Assembly (NCBI RefSeq): GCF_003116095.1 | Contig: NZ_LGRA01000008.1 | Span: 874,176 to 911,179 of the forward strand | Source: Azospirillum sp. TSO35-2 | GTDB taxonomy: Bacteria > Pseudomonadota > Alphaproteobacteria > Azospirillales > Azospirillaceae | Direction of reading: 5' to 3' | DNA: 37,004 nucleotides | In this document: positions 1 through 8,266 of the stretch, one piece after another | Position numbering within the stretch: position 1 is the first letter of the stretch | Layout of the letters: every line of letters begins with the position of its first letter | The notes under the pieces: model-generated | Databases searched by the model: none | Seen by the model: the letters and a program-made list of their open reading frames with translations, nothing else | Told to the model about the DNA's origin: nothing | Translations under genes and position numbers: made by a program

Positions 1-160
1 CCGGCGGCAGCCGCCAGTCCAGCGGCGGCTCCGATCCCGGCACCGGCCGGTAGCGGTCGAGCACCGCCAGCCCCGTCAGCACCGCCAGCGCCAGCGCCAC
101 CACCAGCAGCCGGCGGTCGACGCCGGCCATCACGCCCTGTTCATCCTCCATCGCGGCCAT
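1..160 (-). CDS. N-terminus of unidentified membrane protein (partial)
   Basis: The first 53 codons of a minus-strand gene run off the left edge. The ATG at 158-160 has a good ribosome binding site just upstream (AAGGGAGGG). The visible protein has a short acidic/polar N-terminus, then one hydrophobic stretch (about residues 18-34, LLVVALALAVLTGLAVL) and a Pro-rich segment, so it is probably a single-pass or signal-anchored envelope protein. I do not recognise the family. It lies 222 bp downstream of the M14 peptidase on the same strand, so it may or may not share that transcript. Confidence 0.5.
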   Translation of the reverse strand, partial: MAAMEDEQGVMAGVDRRLLVVALALAVLTGLAVLDRYRPVPGSEPPLDWRLPP

Positions 161-249
161 CGGGCGCCCTCCCTTCGCGTTCGGCCTTGTTTGCCGGGAC
201 CAGCGTGAACGATGCGGCGTATCGTCGCAATGCGGCTTTGCCACAGCCT

Positions 250-270
250 GCCTTCGGCTGGAACGAAGGC
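250..270. other. Small hairpin in intergenic gap 161-382
   Basis: GCCTTCG at 250-256 pairs perfectly with CGAAGGC at 264-270 around a 7-nt loop. It sits between the M14 peptidase stop and the next minus-strand gene. There is no T-tract on either side, so a terminator role is only possible. Nothing else convincing is seen in 161-382; the ORF that crosses it has no recognisable protein features. Confidence 0.25.
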
Positions 271-382
271 TGACTGCATCGTCGCACCGTGCGTGCAGAA
301 AGCCATCCACGCAGAAAGCGATTGCTTCCTTGGATGACTGGCTGCGCGAGGTGGAGGCCAGCGCGTTGGTCACCAAAGCCGG

Positions 383-2122
383 TCAGACCGCGGCGATCTC
401 CTGCCAAGCCGCGTAGGCGGCAAGCACCGTCGCCATCTGCGCGGTGTGGCCCTGAATGAAGGCATCGCCGTAGATGGTCTCGTCCGGGTATTCGGTGATC
501 ATCGTCACCGGCACCGTGCTGCGCTCATCCAGCGACGACAGGCAGGGGAAGCCGTTGATGACACGGAACCCGGTTTCGCCGGCATGGGTTTCATAGAGCG
601 TAATCTGCTCGGCGTTGCGGGCCGCCAGCCCCGGGATCGTGCCGAGATGCGCCGTCACCCGGTCGAGCAGCCGCTCCGCCGCGGTCTCCCAGCCCGCATG
701 GTGGCGCATCACCAGGAAGAATCCCTTGGGCAAGGTCCACATGGCGAAGTTGCGCGGCACATAGCCGGACAGCGGCCGGGTCCACTCGTGCGAGGGGTAG
801 CCGTGCAGGTTCAGGTGGAGACGGGCGCCGCTCCGCCGTTCCGCCTCCAGGCGGATGGCCTTTTCGTTCAGATCGGCGCCGGCCTCCGCCGGGTTGCGGT
901 ATTCGAGATCGTCGCCGAGCGCCGTGTAGCGCGCCGCGTGGTGCATGTGGCGCGGGTTGTCGGCCCGCAGCCGGTGATGCAGGGCGTAGCCGTCCGGGTT
1001 CTCCAGGGGCGAAACGGTGAAGTGCGCCCCCGGACGCTGCGCCAGCCGGCTGGCGGCACGCAGGGCGCCCACCACGCCGGTCGTCTCGTTCGCGTGCTGG
1101 CCGCCGCTGATCATCACCGGGGCGTCGCTGCCCCGCACATGGCGGGCGAGCACCCGGCGCCCGCTGCGCGTATCCGCCTCGAACGGCTCGCCGCCGATCC
1201 GTTCCAGCGCGGCACGGATCGCCGCCTCCCCGATCGGAGCGGAGGCACGGTCCAGCGGCTCCTCGCAGCCGGGAATGGCGCTGCGCGACAGCGGGCGCAG
1301 CTCCACCCGCACCCGAACCGGACCGTCGCTCCGCACGATGTCCGGTGCGATCTGGCCCGGCTTCAGCCCCCGGTCGCCGAGCGGCCGGCCCGACCTGCGC
1401 TGGAACACCTCCAGCAGCGAGAAGTAGAAGTCCTCGTGCAGCGCCTCGCGCAGGCTGACCACCTCGTCGGCGAAGCCCAGCGGCTCGTCCGCCGCCGGAA
1501 AGTCGACGCGGATGCTCAGCTCTTCGAAATAGGGTTCCCCGCCGGTCCAGGGATGGCCGGCCACGGCGGTCATGGCGGTCTCGAACAGCCGCTCGTACTC
1601 GGTCTCCAGCCGTTCGCCGTCCCCGCCCGGCTCCAGGCACAGCCAGCCGGTCGGCGACACGCTGGTTTCTCCCGCCATGTCGGTGTGGACACGGTTGGGC
1701 GCGGCCACCCGGTGCTCCTCCCGCCGGCCATCCTTGAAGGTCAGCGTCACGTCGTAATGGAACGCCCCGTCCGCCCGCGGGTGGAACGCGACCTCCGCCC
1801 CGTCGAGCAGGGCGCCCAGCGGATAGGCTTCCAGCAGGAAGCGGTTCGCCGGAGCCTGCGGGTGGACCGGATAGGCGACGGTCACGGCCGTCAGGTCGCG
1901 CCGTTCGACCTCCTCCAGGAAGAAATGCAGCAGGGGCTTGTAGGCGCTGCGGAGGCGGGCGGACACGCCGCGCTCCTTGAGGCGCCGTTCGCAGGCCCGG
2001 CGGCTGCGCGCGTCGTCGAAGGTCCAGGCCTCCACCAGATGGCCGCTCCGCGAGCCGCCGCTCAGCCGGGTGCACAGCCGGTCGAGCGTCCGCTCGAACG
2101 CGGCTTCGAACAGGACGGTCAT
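383..2122 (-). CDS. M14 family zinc carboxypeptidase
   Basis: A 579-residue protein with an unusually long N-terminal extension (about 1-300, no domain recognised) followed by an M14 carboxypeptidase domain. Visible hallmarks are the zinc motif HANE (His343, Glu346) in GGQHANETTG, the NPDG substrate-binding turn (375-378), a third zinc-ligand candidate His440 in LNLHGYPSHEW, and a candidate catalytic Glu544 in MITEYPDET. M14 enzymes remove C-terminal residues from peptides or amidated substrates. No signal peptide is visible, so action is probably cytoplasmic. The start overlaps the stop of the upstream permease remnant by 4 bp (ATGA), so it belonged to a peptide-transport operon and probably processed imported peptides. 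The domain call is firm; the substrate is unknown. Confidence 0.85.
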   Translation of the reverse strand: MTVLFEAAFERTLDRLCTRLSGGSRSGHLVEAWTFDDARSRRACERRLKERGVSARLRSAYKPLLHFFLEEVERRDLTAVTVAYPVHPQAPANRFLLEAYPLGALLDGAEVAFHPRADGAFHYDVTLTFKDGRREEHRVAAPNRVHTDMAGETSVSPTGWLCLEPGGDGERLETEYERLFETAMTAVAGHPWTGGEPYFEELSIRVDFPAADEPLGFADEVVSLREALHEDFYFSLLEVFQRRSGRPLGDRGLKPGQIAPDIVRSDGPVRVRVELRPLSRSAIPGCEEPLDRASAPIGEAAIRAALERIGGEPFEADTRSGRRVLARHVRGSDAPVMISGGQHANETTGVVGALRAASRLAQRPGAHFTVSPLENPDGYALHHRLRADNPRHMHHAARYTALGDDLEYRNPAEAGADLNEKAIRLEAERRSGARLHLNLHGYPSHEWTRPLSGYVPRNFAMWTLPKGFFLVMRHHAGWETAAERLLDRVTAHLGTIPGLAARNAEQITLYETHAGETGFRVINGFPCLSSLDERSTVPVTMITEYPDETIYGDAFIQGHTAQMATVLAAYAAWQEIAAV

Positions 2123-2634
2123 CGAGACGTTCTCCCGGTGGGGTCGAGGCTGTCGCGCAGCCAGTCGCCGAGCAGGCTCAGGCCCAGCACGGTCAGCAGG
2201 ATGATGGTGTTGGTCAGGCTGCCGCCGAGGATCGTGATGAAGGTGATCGCCAGCAGGATGAAGGGCAGCGCCAGTTGCACGTCGGCGAACCGCATCACCA
2301 CGACGTCGCAGACGCCGCGGTAATAGCCGGAGATCAGGCCCATCACCACCCCGATCACCACCGCCCCGGCGACCGAGACGATGCCGACCAGTAAGCCGCC
2401 GAACTGCAGGCCGAAATAGGTGATCAGCGGGATGGCGCAGTTGCGCAGCGCGTGCTTGTATAGGACCTTGCCCTCGCTCAGCCCCTTGGCGCGCGCCACC
2501 ATGACATACTGCGACTGCAAGGTGTCCAGCATGGCGCTGCGCACCAGCCGCACGTTGGTCGCGGTCAGAGCGCGGAGCCTTGGTGTCCTTGCTGTCAAGG
2601 GGTTGAGGGTTCCCGCATCGGTCATATCCGTCAA
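2119..2634 (-). pseudogene. dppB-dppC deletion chimera (peptide ABC permease remnant)
   Basis: An open frame of 171 codons, about half the length of a dipeptide-permease subunit, made of pieces from two different subunits. Residues about 26-84 match the cytoplasmic EAA-loop region near the end of DppB-type permeases (QYVMVARAKGLSEGKVLYKH, then LRNCAIPLITYFGLQFG). Residues about 85-146 match the N-terminal half of DppC (GLISGYYRG, RFADVQLALPFILLAI). Residues about 147-171 match the extreme C-terminus of DppC (GDWLRDSLDP). The DppC EAA loop is missing. The simplest reading is two in-frame deletions, one fusing dppB to dppC and one inside dppC. It cannot form a normal permease, and the adjacent ATPase and binding-protein genes are absent here. 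The first 25 residues match neither subunit. Confidence 0.75.
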
Positions 2635-2716
2635 CGCCTTATTTTGGATCGATGCGATAAACCGGGCTTGCCATTCCGCTCCCGCCGGCGCCCGCCGGCC
2701 CTTGGACCGCGCCGAT

Positions 2717-2751
2717 GGCGTCGGCGCTTCACCTTGCCCCGCGCCGAAGCC
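2717..2751 (-). terminator. Hairpin after livF, candidate terminator
   Basis: The arms 2717-2727 and 2741-2751 pair at 10 of 11 positions (GGCGTCGGCGC against GCGCCGAAGCC) and lie immediately after the livF stop at 2755. No T-run follows on the minus strand, so the call rests on the stem and its position at the end of a long operon. Confidence 0.4.
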
Positions 2752-2754
2752 GGG

Positions 2755-3462
2755 TCAGACGGCAACCGTCTCCAGCAGCCGCGCGCGATCGGCACGCGAC
2801 GCTGCGTCGCCATGAAGCGTGATGCACCCCCGCTCCACCGCGTAAAAGCGGTCGGCGACCTCCAGCGCGCGGTGGATGTTCTGTTCCACCAGCAGGATGG
2901 TCAAGCCGGCCCGCTTCAACTCCGTGATGATCCCGAAGATCTCGTCGACGATCATCGGCGCCAGCCCCTCCGTCGGCTCGTCGATCAGCAGCAGCGTGGC
3001 GGTGCCCACCATCACGCGGGCCATCGCCAGCATCTGCTGCTCGCCACCGGACAAGGTGGTGCCGAGTTGCCGCCGCCGCTCGGCCAGCCGGGGGAAGCGG
3101 TCGAACGCCCGTCCGATCGCCCGCTCGTTCTCCTGCCGGGCCCGGCCGGGACATTGGCGCAGTCCCAGCCGCAGGTTCTCCTCGACGCTGAGGCCGGGGA
3201 AGATGCGGCGATCCTCCGGCACCAGCCCGAGACCGAGACGGGCGATCTGATCGGGCGTCCGCCCGGCCAGATCGACGCCGCCGAAGCGGATCGTGCCGCC
3301 ACTGGCCGGCACCCAGCCGGCGATGGCCTTCAGGATGGTGGTCTTGCCGACGCCGTTGCGGCCGAACAGCCCGACCACCTCCCCCGGCCCGGCCTGCAGG
3401 GACACGCCTTGCAGGACATGGCTGAGGCCGTAATGCGCGTGCAAATTCTCGATGGAAAGCAT
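2755..3462 (-). CDS. livF: LIV-type ABC transporter ATP-binding protein LivF
   Basis: A 235-residue ABC ATPase of the branched-chain amino acid (HAAT) family. Walker A is GRNGVGKTT near residue 35, the signature is LSGGEQQ, Walker B is LLLIDEPTEGL, and VEQN follows. The length and the short C-terminus fit LivF rather than LivG. It would energise uptake as a heterodimer with LivG on the cytoplasmic side of LivH/LivM. It is the last gene of the operon, starting 4 bp after the livG stop. Because the operon starts with furoate-type catabolic genes, the cargo is probably an organic acid rather than leucine; that is inference. Confidence 0.93.
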   Translation of the reverse strand: MLSIENLHAHYGLSHVLQGVSLQAGPGEVVGLFGRNGVGKTTILKAIAGWVPASGGTIRFGGVDLAGRTPDQIARLGLGLVPEDRRIFPGLSVEENLRLGLRQCPGRARQENERAIGRAFDRFPRLAERRRQLGTTLSGGEQQMLAMARVMVGTATLLLIDEPTEGLAPMIVDEIFGIITELKRAGLTILLVEQNIHRALEVADRFYAVERGCITLHGDAASRADRARLLETVAV

Positions 3463-3466
3463 GGCG

Positions 3467-4243
3467 TCACCCGTGTCCGAAGTAAGCGGCCTGTACGGCG
3501 GGATCGGCGCGCACCATGGCGGGCGGCCCCTCGGCGATCTTCCGGCCCTGGGCCATCACGACGACATGGTCCGACAGGCTCATCACCAGACCGATGTCAT
3601 GCTCGATCAGCAGCACGGTCAACTCGCCGGCCAGCGAGCGGATCAGCGCGCCGGTGTCCGCCGTGTCGCCGTGGCTCATGCCCTGGGTCGGCTCGTCCAG
3701 CAGCAGCACCCGCGGTTCGGCGGCCAGCGCCACCGCGATCTCCAGCCGCCGCTGCTCGCCGTGCGACAGGTTGCCGGCAAGCTCGCGCGCCTTGGCCGAC
3801 AGGCCGAAGCGGTCCAGCAGCGCCTCCGCCTTGGCCAGTGCCCGGCGGCTGTGGCTGACCGGACGCAACGTGTTCCAGGGCCGCTCCAGCACCTGCGCCG
3901 CGATCCGCAGGTTTTCCAGGACCGGCAGCTCGAAGAACAGGTTGGTGATCTGGAACGAGCGGGCGAGCCCGGCGGCGAGCAGCCGGTCGGGCGACCGGCC
4001 GGTGACGTCGGCGCCGTCCAGGGTCACCCGGCCGCCGGTCGGGCGGATGGCGCCGCTGATCAGGTTGAACAGCGTGCTCTTGCCCGCCCCATTGGGGCCG
4101 ATGACCGAGGTGATCCGTCCCGCGGCGGCATCGAAGCCGACGCCGGCCACCGCCTGGAGCCCGCCGAAATTCACCGACAGGCCGCGCACGCCGAGCGCGC
4201 AGGCGCCGCCGGCCGTTGCCGTCTTGAAGGCGGATGCCGTCAT
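3467..4243 (-). CDS. livG: LIV-type ABC transporter ATP-binding protein LivG
   Basis: A 258-residue ABC ATPase. Walker A is GPNGAGKST, the signature is LSHGEQRRLEIAVAL, Walker B is VLLLDEPTQGM, and the H-loop is LIEHD. The LivG/LivF-specific C-terminus (AEGPPAMVRADPAVQAAYFG) is present. The start at 4243 overlaps the livM stop by 4 bp (ATGA); the much longer open frame upstream of it is antisense-free read-through across livM and is not used. It pairs with LivF as the ATPase dimer of the importer. Confidence 0.93.
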   Translation of the reverse strand: MTASAFKTATAGGACALGVRGLSVNFGGLQAVAGVGFDAAAGRITSVIGPNGAGKSTLFNLISGAIRPTGGRVTLDGADVTGRSPDRLLAAGLARSFQITNLFFELPVLENLRIAAQVLERPWNTLRPVSHSRRALAKAEALLDRFGLSAKARELAGNLSHGEQRRLEIAVALAAEPRVLLLDEPTQGMSHGDTADTGALIRSLAGELTVLLIEHDIGLVMSLSDHVVVMAQGRKIAEGPPAMVRADPAVQAAYFGHG

Positions 4244-5286
4244 GATGCCCCCCTCTCCGGCCCGGATGCCGCGCCGCGGCGGATCAACCGGGGCAGCAGC
4301 GCGCCGACCAGCCCCTTGCGCAGGAAGATGACGGACAGCATGAAGATGACCCCCACGACGATCAGGTGATGCTCGGTCCAGGACCCGACGACCGACCGCA
4401 GGGCGGTCAGCAGCAGGCTGCCCACCACCGGCCCGACCAGCGTGCCGACGCCGCCGACGATGACGGTGATGACGGCGTTGCCGGAGGTCTCGAAGAACAT
4501 CAGCTCGGGCGAGACGAAGCCGCGCAGCATCGGGTAGAGCGCCCCCGCCAACGCCGCGACGCAGGCCGCCAGGACATAGACCGCCAGCTTGTAGCGCCAG
4601 GCGTTGAAGCCCAGGAACGGCACGCGCCTCTCGTTGGCGCGGATGGCGGCCAGCGTCCGGCCGAACGGCGCGTCCATCAGGTAGGCCAGCCCGGCGTAGG
4701 CCGCGGCGGTCAGGGCCAGCACCAGCAGGAAGAAGGACAGCGGGTCGGCGGTGTCGAGGCTGAACGGCCCAAAGCCAATCTGGATCTGCGGGACGCCGAT
4801 CAACCCGTCCGACGCCCCCAGCGCGCGGGTGTTGTAGACGGTCTTGGCTGCGACCTGGGCCAGCCCGAAGGTGATGAGCGCGAAATAGACGCCCTTCACC
4901 CGGTTGGCGATGACGCCGCCGACCAGCCCCGCGACGCCGCCCGCCAGCAGGGCCGCCGCCATCGCCAGCCAGAAGCTGGGGGCGACGTCGCGCAGGACGA
5001 GCGCCGAGACATAGGCGCCCAGCCCGAAATACAGCGCCTGCCCCAGCGACAGCAGCCCGGTGTAGCCCAGCAGCAGGTCGACGCTCATCGCCAGCCCGGC
5101 GAAGATCAGCGCCTCGGTCGCCAGACGCAGGTAGAAGCCGTTGTCGGTCGCCCAGGCGACGGCGGCGAAGCCCAGCGCCGCCGCCAGGAAGCCCAGCGCC
5201 AGCCAATGGACCGGGGCCAGCCGGGCCGCCGGTCCGGCAGGGCCGGGGGCGGGTTCGGACAGGGTGCGCAGGGTGGCCTCAGGCAT
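4240..5286 (-). CDS. livM: LIV-type ABC transporter permease LivM
   Basis: A 348-residue multi-pass inner-membrane permease of the LivM family. After a Pro/Ala-rich cytoplasmic N-terminus it has about ten hydrophobic segments. Family landmarks include LLLGYTGLLSLGQALYFGLGAY, the RANERRVPFLGFN cytoplasmic loop and the late VGGVGTLVGPVVGS segment. It forms the transmembrane channel with LivH. The start overlaps the livH stop by 8 bp, so the two are translationally coupled. Confidence 0.93.
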   Translation of the reverse strand: MPEATLRTLSEPAPGPAGPAARLAPVHWLALGFLAAALGFAAVAWATDNGFYLRLATEALIFAGLAMSVDLLLGYTGLLSLGQALYFGLGAYVSALVLRDVAPSFWLAMAAALLAGGVAGLVGGVIANRVKGVYFALITFGLAQVAAKTVYNTRALGASDGLIGVPQIQIGFGPFSLDTADPLSFFLLVLALTAAAYAGLAYLMDAPFGRTLAAIRANERRVPFLGFNAWRYKLAVYVLAACVAALAGALYPMLRGFVSPELMFFETSGNAVITVIVGGVGTLVGPVVGSLLLTALRSVVGSWTEHHLIVVGVIFMLSVIFLRKGLVGALLPRLIRRGAASGPERGAS

Positions 5287-6172
5287 GTCCCAGCCTCCCG
5301 AACAGGCCCTGCGGCCGGACCATCAGCACCAGCACCATGATCCCGAACACCAGCGGGTCCGACCAGACCGGCGAGATGCAGAGGCTGGACAGCGCCTGCA
5401 CCTGGGTCAGCAGCAGGCCGGCGACCACCGCCCCCTGGATCGACCCCATGCCGCCGACGATCACCACGGTGAAGGCCATCAGGATGAAATCGCGCCCCAT
5501 CGTCGGAAACACCGAGTAGATCGGCGCCAGCAGCACGCCGGACAGGCCGGCCAGCGCCACGCCGAAGGCGAAGGTGCCGGCATAGACCCGGCGCACCGGC
5601 ACCCCCAGCGACGAGGCCATGTCCTTGTCGAAGGCGGCCGCCCGCACCATCGCGCCCAGCCCGGTGCGGAAGACCACCAGCCAGACCGCGGCGATCAGCG
5701 CGAGGCCGAAGCCGATCAGGAACAGGCGGTAGTTCGGCAGGAACATGCCGAGGATTTCGGTGCCGCCCTCGATCGGGTTGTCGGGGCGCTGGGTGTTGGG
5801 GCCGTAGACCAGCTTCAGCAGATCTTCCAGGATCATCCCCAGCCCGAAGGTCAGCAGCAGGGTCAGGATGTGGCGGTCGCGGCTGTGGAAGACCCACTCG
5901 ATCAGCCAGCGTTCGGCCAACCAGCCGATCGGCAGCATCAGCAGCGGCACCAGCACCAGCAGCGCCCAGAAGCCGACCCCCAGCCCGGCCAGGGTCAGCG
6001 CCAGGAAGGCCCCCGCGGCGTAGAACTCGCCATGGGCCATGTTGATGACGTCCAGCAGCCCGAAGATGATGGTCAGGCCCAGCGCCATCAGAACGACGGC
6101 AACCCCGAGCGACAGACCGTTCAGCGCCTGCGGCGCCAGGACGAATTGCAGATAGTCGATGAGATCGGCCAT
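5279..6172 (-). CDS. livH: LIV-type ABC transporter permease LivH
   Basis: A 297-residue multi-pass permease of the LivH family. Landmarks are LTIIFGLLDVINMAHGEFYA near the N-terminus, the MVRAAAFDKDMASSLGV cytoplasmic loop that contacts the ATPase, and the VIVGGMGSIQGAVVAGLLL segment near the C-terminus. It starts 25 bp after the binding-protein stop. It is the partner of LivM in a complete five-gene HAAT importer. Confidence 0.93.
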   Translation of the reverse strand: MADLIDYLQFVLAPQALNGLSLGVAVVLMALGLTIIFGLLDVINMAHGEFYAAGAFLALTLAGLGVGFWALLVLVPLLMLPIGWLAERWLIEWVFHSRDRHILTLLLTFGLGMILEDLLKLVYGPNTQRPDNPIEGGTEILGMFLPNYRLFLIGFGLALIAAVWLVVFRTGLGAMVRAAAFDKDMASSLGVPVRRVYAGTFAFGVALAGLSGVLLAPIYSVFPTMGRDFILMAFTVVIVGGMGSIQGAVVAGLLLTQVQALSSLCISPVWSDPLVFGIMVLVLMVRPQGLFGRLGHA

Positions 6173-6197
6173 GGCGTCGGCTCCTTGGCTGCCGTCC

Positions 6198-7382
6198 TCA
6201 GAAGCGGGTGCACTGGTCCGGCCCGATGGCCGCGTCGCCCGGAACCGTGCCGACGACGTCGAAGCGGTTGTTGCCGCCGTCGGCCGTGATGCGCACGGCG
6301 TACATGTCCTGGATCGCCTGATGGTCGCCGGCCCGCATGGTCTTGGTCCCCTGCGGCGTCGTCCAGCTCAGCCCTTCCATCGCCTTGCGCAACGCTTCGG
6401 TGTCGGTGCCGCCGGCCTTCTCGACCGCCGCCTTGAAGAAGCCGATCAGGCCGTAGCTGTCGGCGCCGTAGAGGTCGGGGGCGGTGTCGTAGGCCTTGCG
6501 GAAGGCCGTGATGAAGGCCTGGTTCTCGGGCGTGCCGAGTTCCGCCGAATAGCCGACGCCGGTGACGAAGCCATCGGCCGCCTTGCCGATGGCGCCGATG
6601 TTCTGGGCGGTGACGGTGCCGGACGCGCCGACGATGGTCAGGTTGCGCAGCAGCCCGTATTCGTTCATCTGCGTCAGCAGCCGGACCGTGTCGTTGCCGG
6701 CGGTGGAGGTGTAGAGCACGCTGGGCCGCGCAGCGCGGAGCTGGCCGAAATACTGCGAATAGTCCTTGCTGCCGAGCGGCGCGAACACCTCGCCCGTCGA
6801 TTGCGCGCCGGTCTTCTCCGCCGCCTCCTTGAAGGCGGCGACGGTGGACCGTCCCATCTCGTAGTCGGGGCCGAGATAATAGACCTTGGCCTTCGGCTTG
6901 TCCTTGGCCAGCCATTGCGCCAGCGCCGCCGACTGCTGCCCCGCCCGCGCGTTCACCCGGAAGACGTTCGGCGAGCATTTGTCGGTGGTGATGGCGTCGG
7001 AAAAGGACACGGTGGTGGCGATCAGCCGGCCGTTGCGCTCTGCCAACTGGCCGACCGCCAGGGTGGAGCCGGAATTGACGGTGCCGGTCAGGAAATCGAC
7101 CTTGTTGACCTGGAACAGCTTCTCCGCCTTCTGGGTGGCGACGGCGGGGTTGGCCTCCTCGTCCTCGAACAGCAGTTCGACCGGGCGGCCCAGGATGCCG
7201 CCGGCGGCGTTGACCTCCTTCGTCGCCAGCTCCAGCCCCCAGCGGACCTGTTGGCCGATCGGCGCGTAGGTGCCCGACAGCGGCGTCACCACCCCGATGC
7301 GGATCGGCTCGGCGGCGGACGCGCCGCCGGCGAGCCCGAGCAGGACGAGCGCGGCGGTGCCGAGAAGCGTGGTCTTGGTCAT
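6198..7382 (-). CDS. Periplasmic substrate-binding protein of LIV-type transporter
   Basis: A 394-residue periplasmic binding protein (type 1 fold, LivJ/LivK-like). The start at 7382 gives a clean signal peptide (MTKTTLLGTAALVLLGLAGG, cleavage after ASA). The mature protein starts with the typical IRIGVVTPLSGTYAPIGQQ, followed by ELATKEVNAAGGILGRPVEL. It has two Cys, in TTDKCSPN and near the C-terminus (GPDQC), which may form a disulfide. Its place between hmfE and livH makes it the specificity determinant of the importer, with furoate or a related small aromatic acid as the likely ligand. That ligand is inferred from context alone. Confidence 0.9.
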   Translation of the reverse strand: MTKTTLLGTAALVLLGLAGGASAAEPIRIGVVTPLSGTYAPIGQQVRWGLELATKEVNAAGGILGRPVELLFEDEEANPAVATQKAEKLFQVNKVDFLTGTVNSGSTLAVGQLAERNGRLIATTVSFSDAITTDKCSPNVFRVNARAGQQSAALAQWLAKDKPKAKVYYLGPDYEMGRSTVAAFKEAAEKTGAQSTGEVFAPLGSKDYSQYFGQLRAARPSVLYTSTAGNDTVRLLTQMNEYGLLRNLTIVGASGTVTAQNIGAIGKAADGFVTGVGYSAELGTPENQAFITAFRKAYDTAPDLYGADSYGLIGFFKAAVEKAGGTDTEALRKAMEGLSWTTPQGTKTMRAGDHQAIQDMYAVRITADGGNNRFDVVGTVPGDAAIGPDQCTRF

Positions 7383-7426
7383 GATTTTTGGTTCCTCCCT
7401 GTGTTGCCCGTGCTTGGAGGCGTCGG

Positions 7427-8251
7427 TCAGACGCCCTTGAAGACCGGCTTGCGCTTCTCGGTGAAGGAGGCGACGCCCTCCTTGAAATCCTCCGATCCGC
7501 GCAGGCGGCCGTAGGCCTGCCCCTCGATCTCGATGGCGCCGTTCACCGACACGTTGTTGCCGCTGTTCAGCACGCCCTTGATGGTGCGCTGGGCCAGCGG
7601 CGAGAAGCCGCGCAGCTCGTCGACCAGGGCGGCGACCGCCGATTCCAGCTCGGCGTCGGCCACGCAGTCGGTGACGAAGCCCCACTCGGCGGCCTGACGG
7701 CCAGGGATGCGCTTGGCCCGCATCACCATGTCCTTGGTCCGGCAGATGCCGATCATGTGCAGCAGGCGGGCCGACCCGCCGGAGCCGGGGATCATGCCGA
7801 TGCGCATCTCCGGCAGGGCGAACTGCGCGGTTTCCGAGGCGATGCGGAAATCGCAGGCCAGCGACAGCTCGAAGCCGACGCCGAAGCAATAGCCGCGGAC
7901 CTGGGCGATCACCGGCTTGCGGCAGCGTTCCGGGGCGGCGATGTTGACCGCCAGCTCCGACACATGCTCCGCCGACATCTCCATGAAGCCGGTGATCTTG
8001 CCGCCGGACGAGAAGTTCTCGCCCTCGGCGCGCAAGACGATCACCCGCACCTTCGGATCGCGGTCGAGCGCGGCGAACACGGCGGCGAACTGGTCGCGCT
8101 GGAGCATGCTGACGATGTTGAAGGGCGGGCGGTGCAGCACGACGTCGGCGCGCTCCGTGGCCTCGTCGATCTCCACGCGGAAACCGTCGAGGTCGGCGAG
8201 CAGGCGGTCGGTGCTGTCGAAGCGGTAGGGGGTCACGGTCGGAAACTCCAT
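7427..8251 (-). CDS. hmfE: Crotonase family protein, probable 2-oxoglutaroyl-CoA hydrolase (HmfE)
   Basis: A 274-residue enoyl-CoA hydratase/isomerase superfamily protein. The oxyanion-hole segment is FSSGGKITGF, and both catalytic-glutamate positions of hydratases are filled (Glu in GYCFGVGFELSLACD and Glu in FALPEMRIGMIPGSGG). In the furoate pathway of Cupriavidus basilensis the crotonase HmfE acts at the lactone/2-oxoglutaroyl-CoA stage, releasing 2-oxoglutarate. This assignment rests on position: it is the fifth gene after the large, FAD, Fe-S and ligase genes, exactly the hmfABCDE order. It starts 15 bp after the ligase stop. By sequence alone a generic enoyl-CoA hydratase is equally possible. 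Confidence 0.75.
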   Translation of the reverse strand: MEFPTVTPYRFDSTDRLLADLDGFRVEIDEATERADVVLHRPPFNIVSMLQRDQFAAVFAALDRDPKVRVIVLRAEGENFSSGGKITGFMEMSAEHVSELAVNIAAPERCRKPVIAQVRGYCFGVGFELSLACDFRIASETAQFALPEMRIGMIPGSGGSARLLHMIGICRTKDMVMRAKRIPGRQAAEWGFVTDCVADAELESAVAALVDELRGFSPLAQRTIKGVLNSGNNVSVNGAIEIEGQAYGRLRGSEDFKEGVASFTEKRKPVFKGV

Positions 8252-8266
8252 GAATAGGGACTGGGT

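Noticed and set aside
446..2323. Long plus-strand frame (625 codons) opposite the M14 peptidase
   Set aside because: It is the antisense of a gene with clear zinc-peptidase motifs; the translation is low-complexity Arg/Pro/Ala/His without any domain, as expected from high-GC shadow frames.
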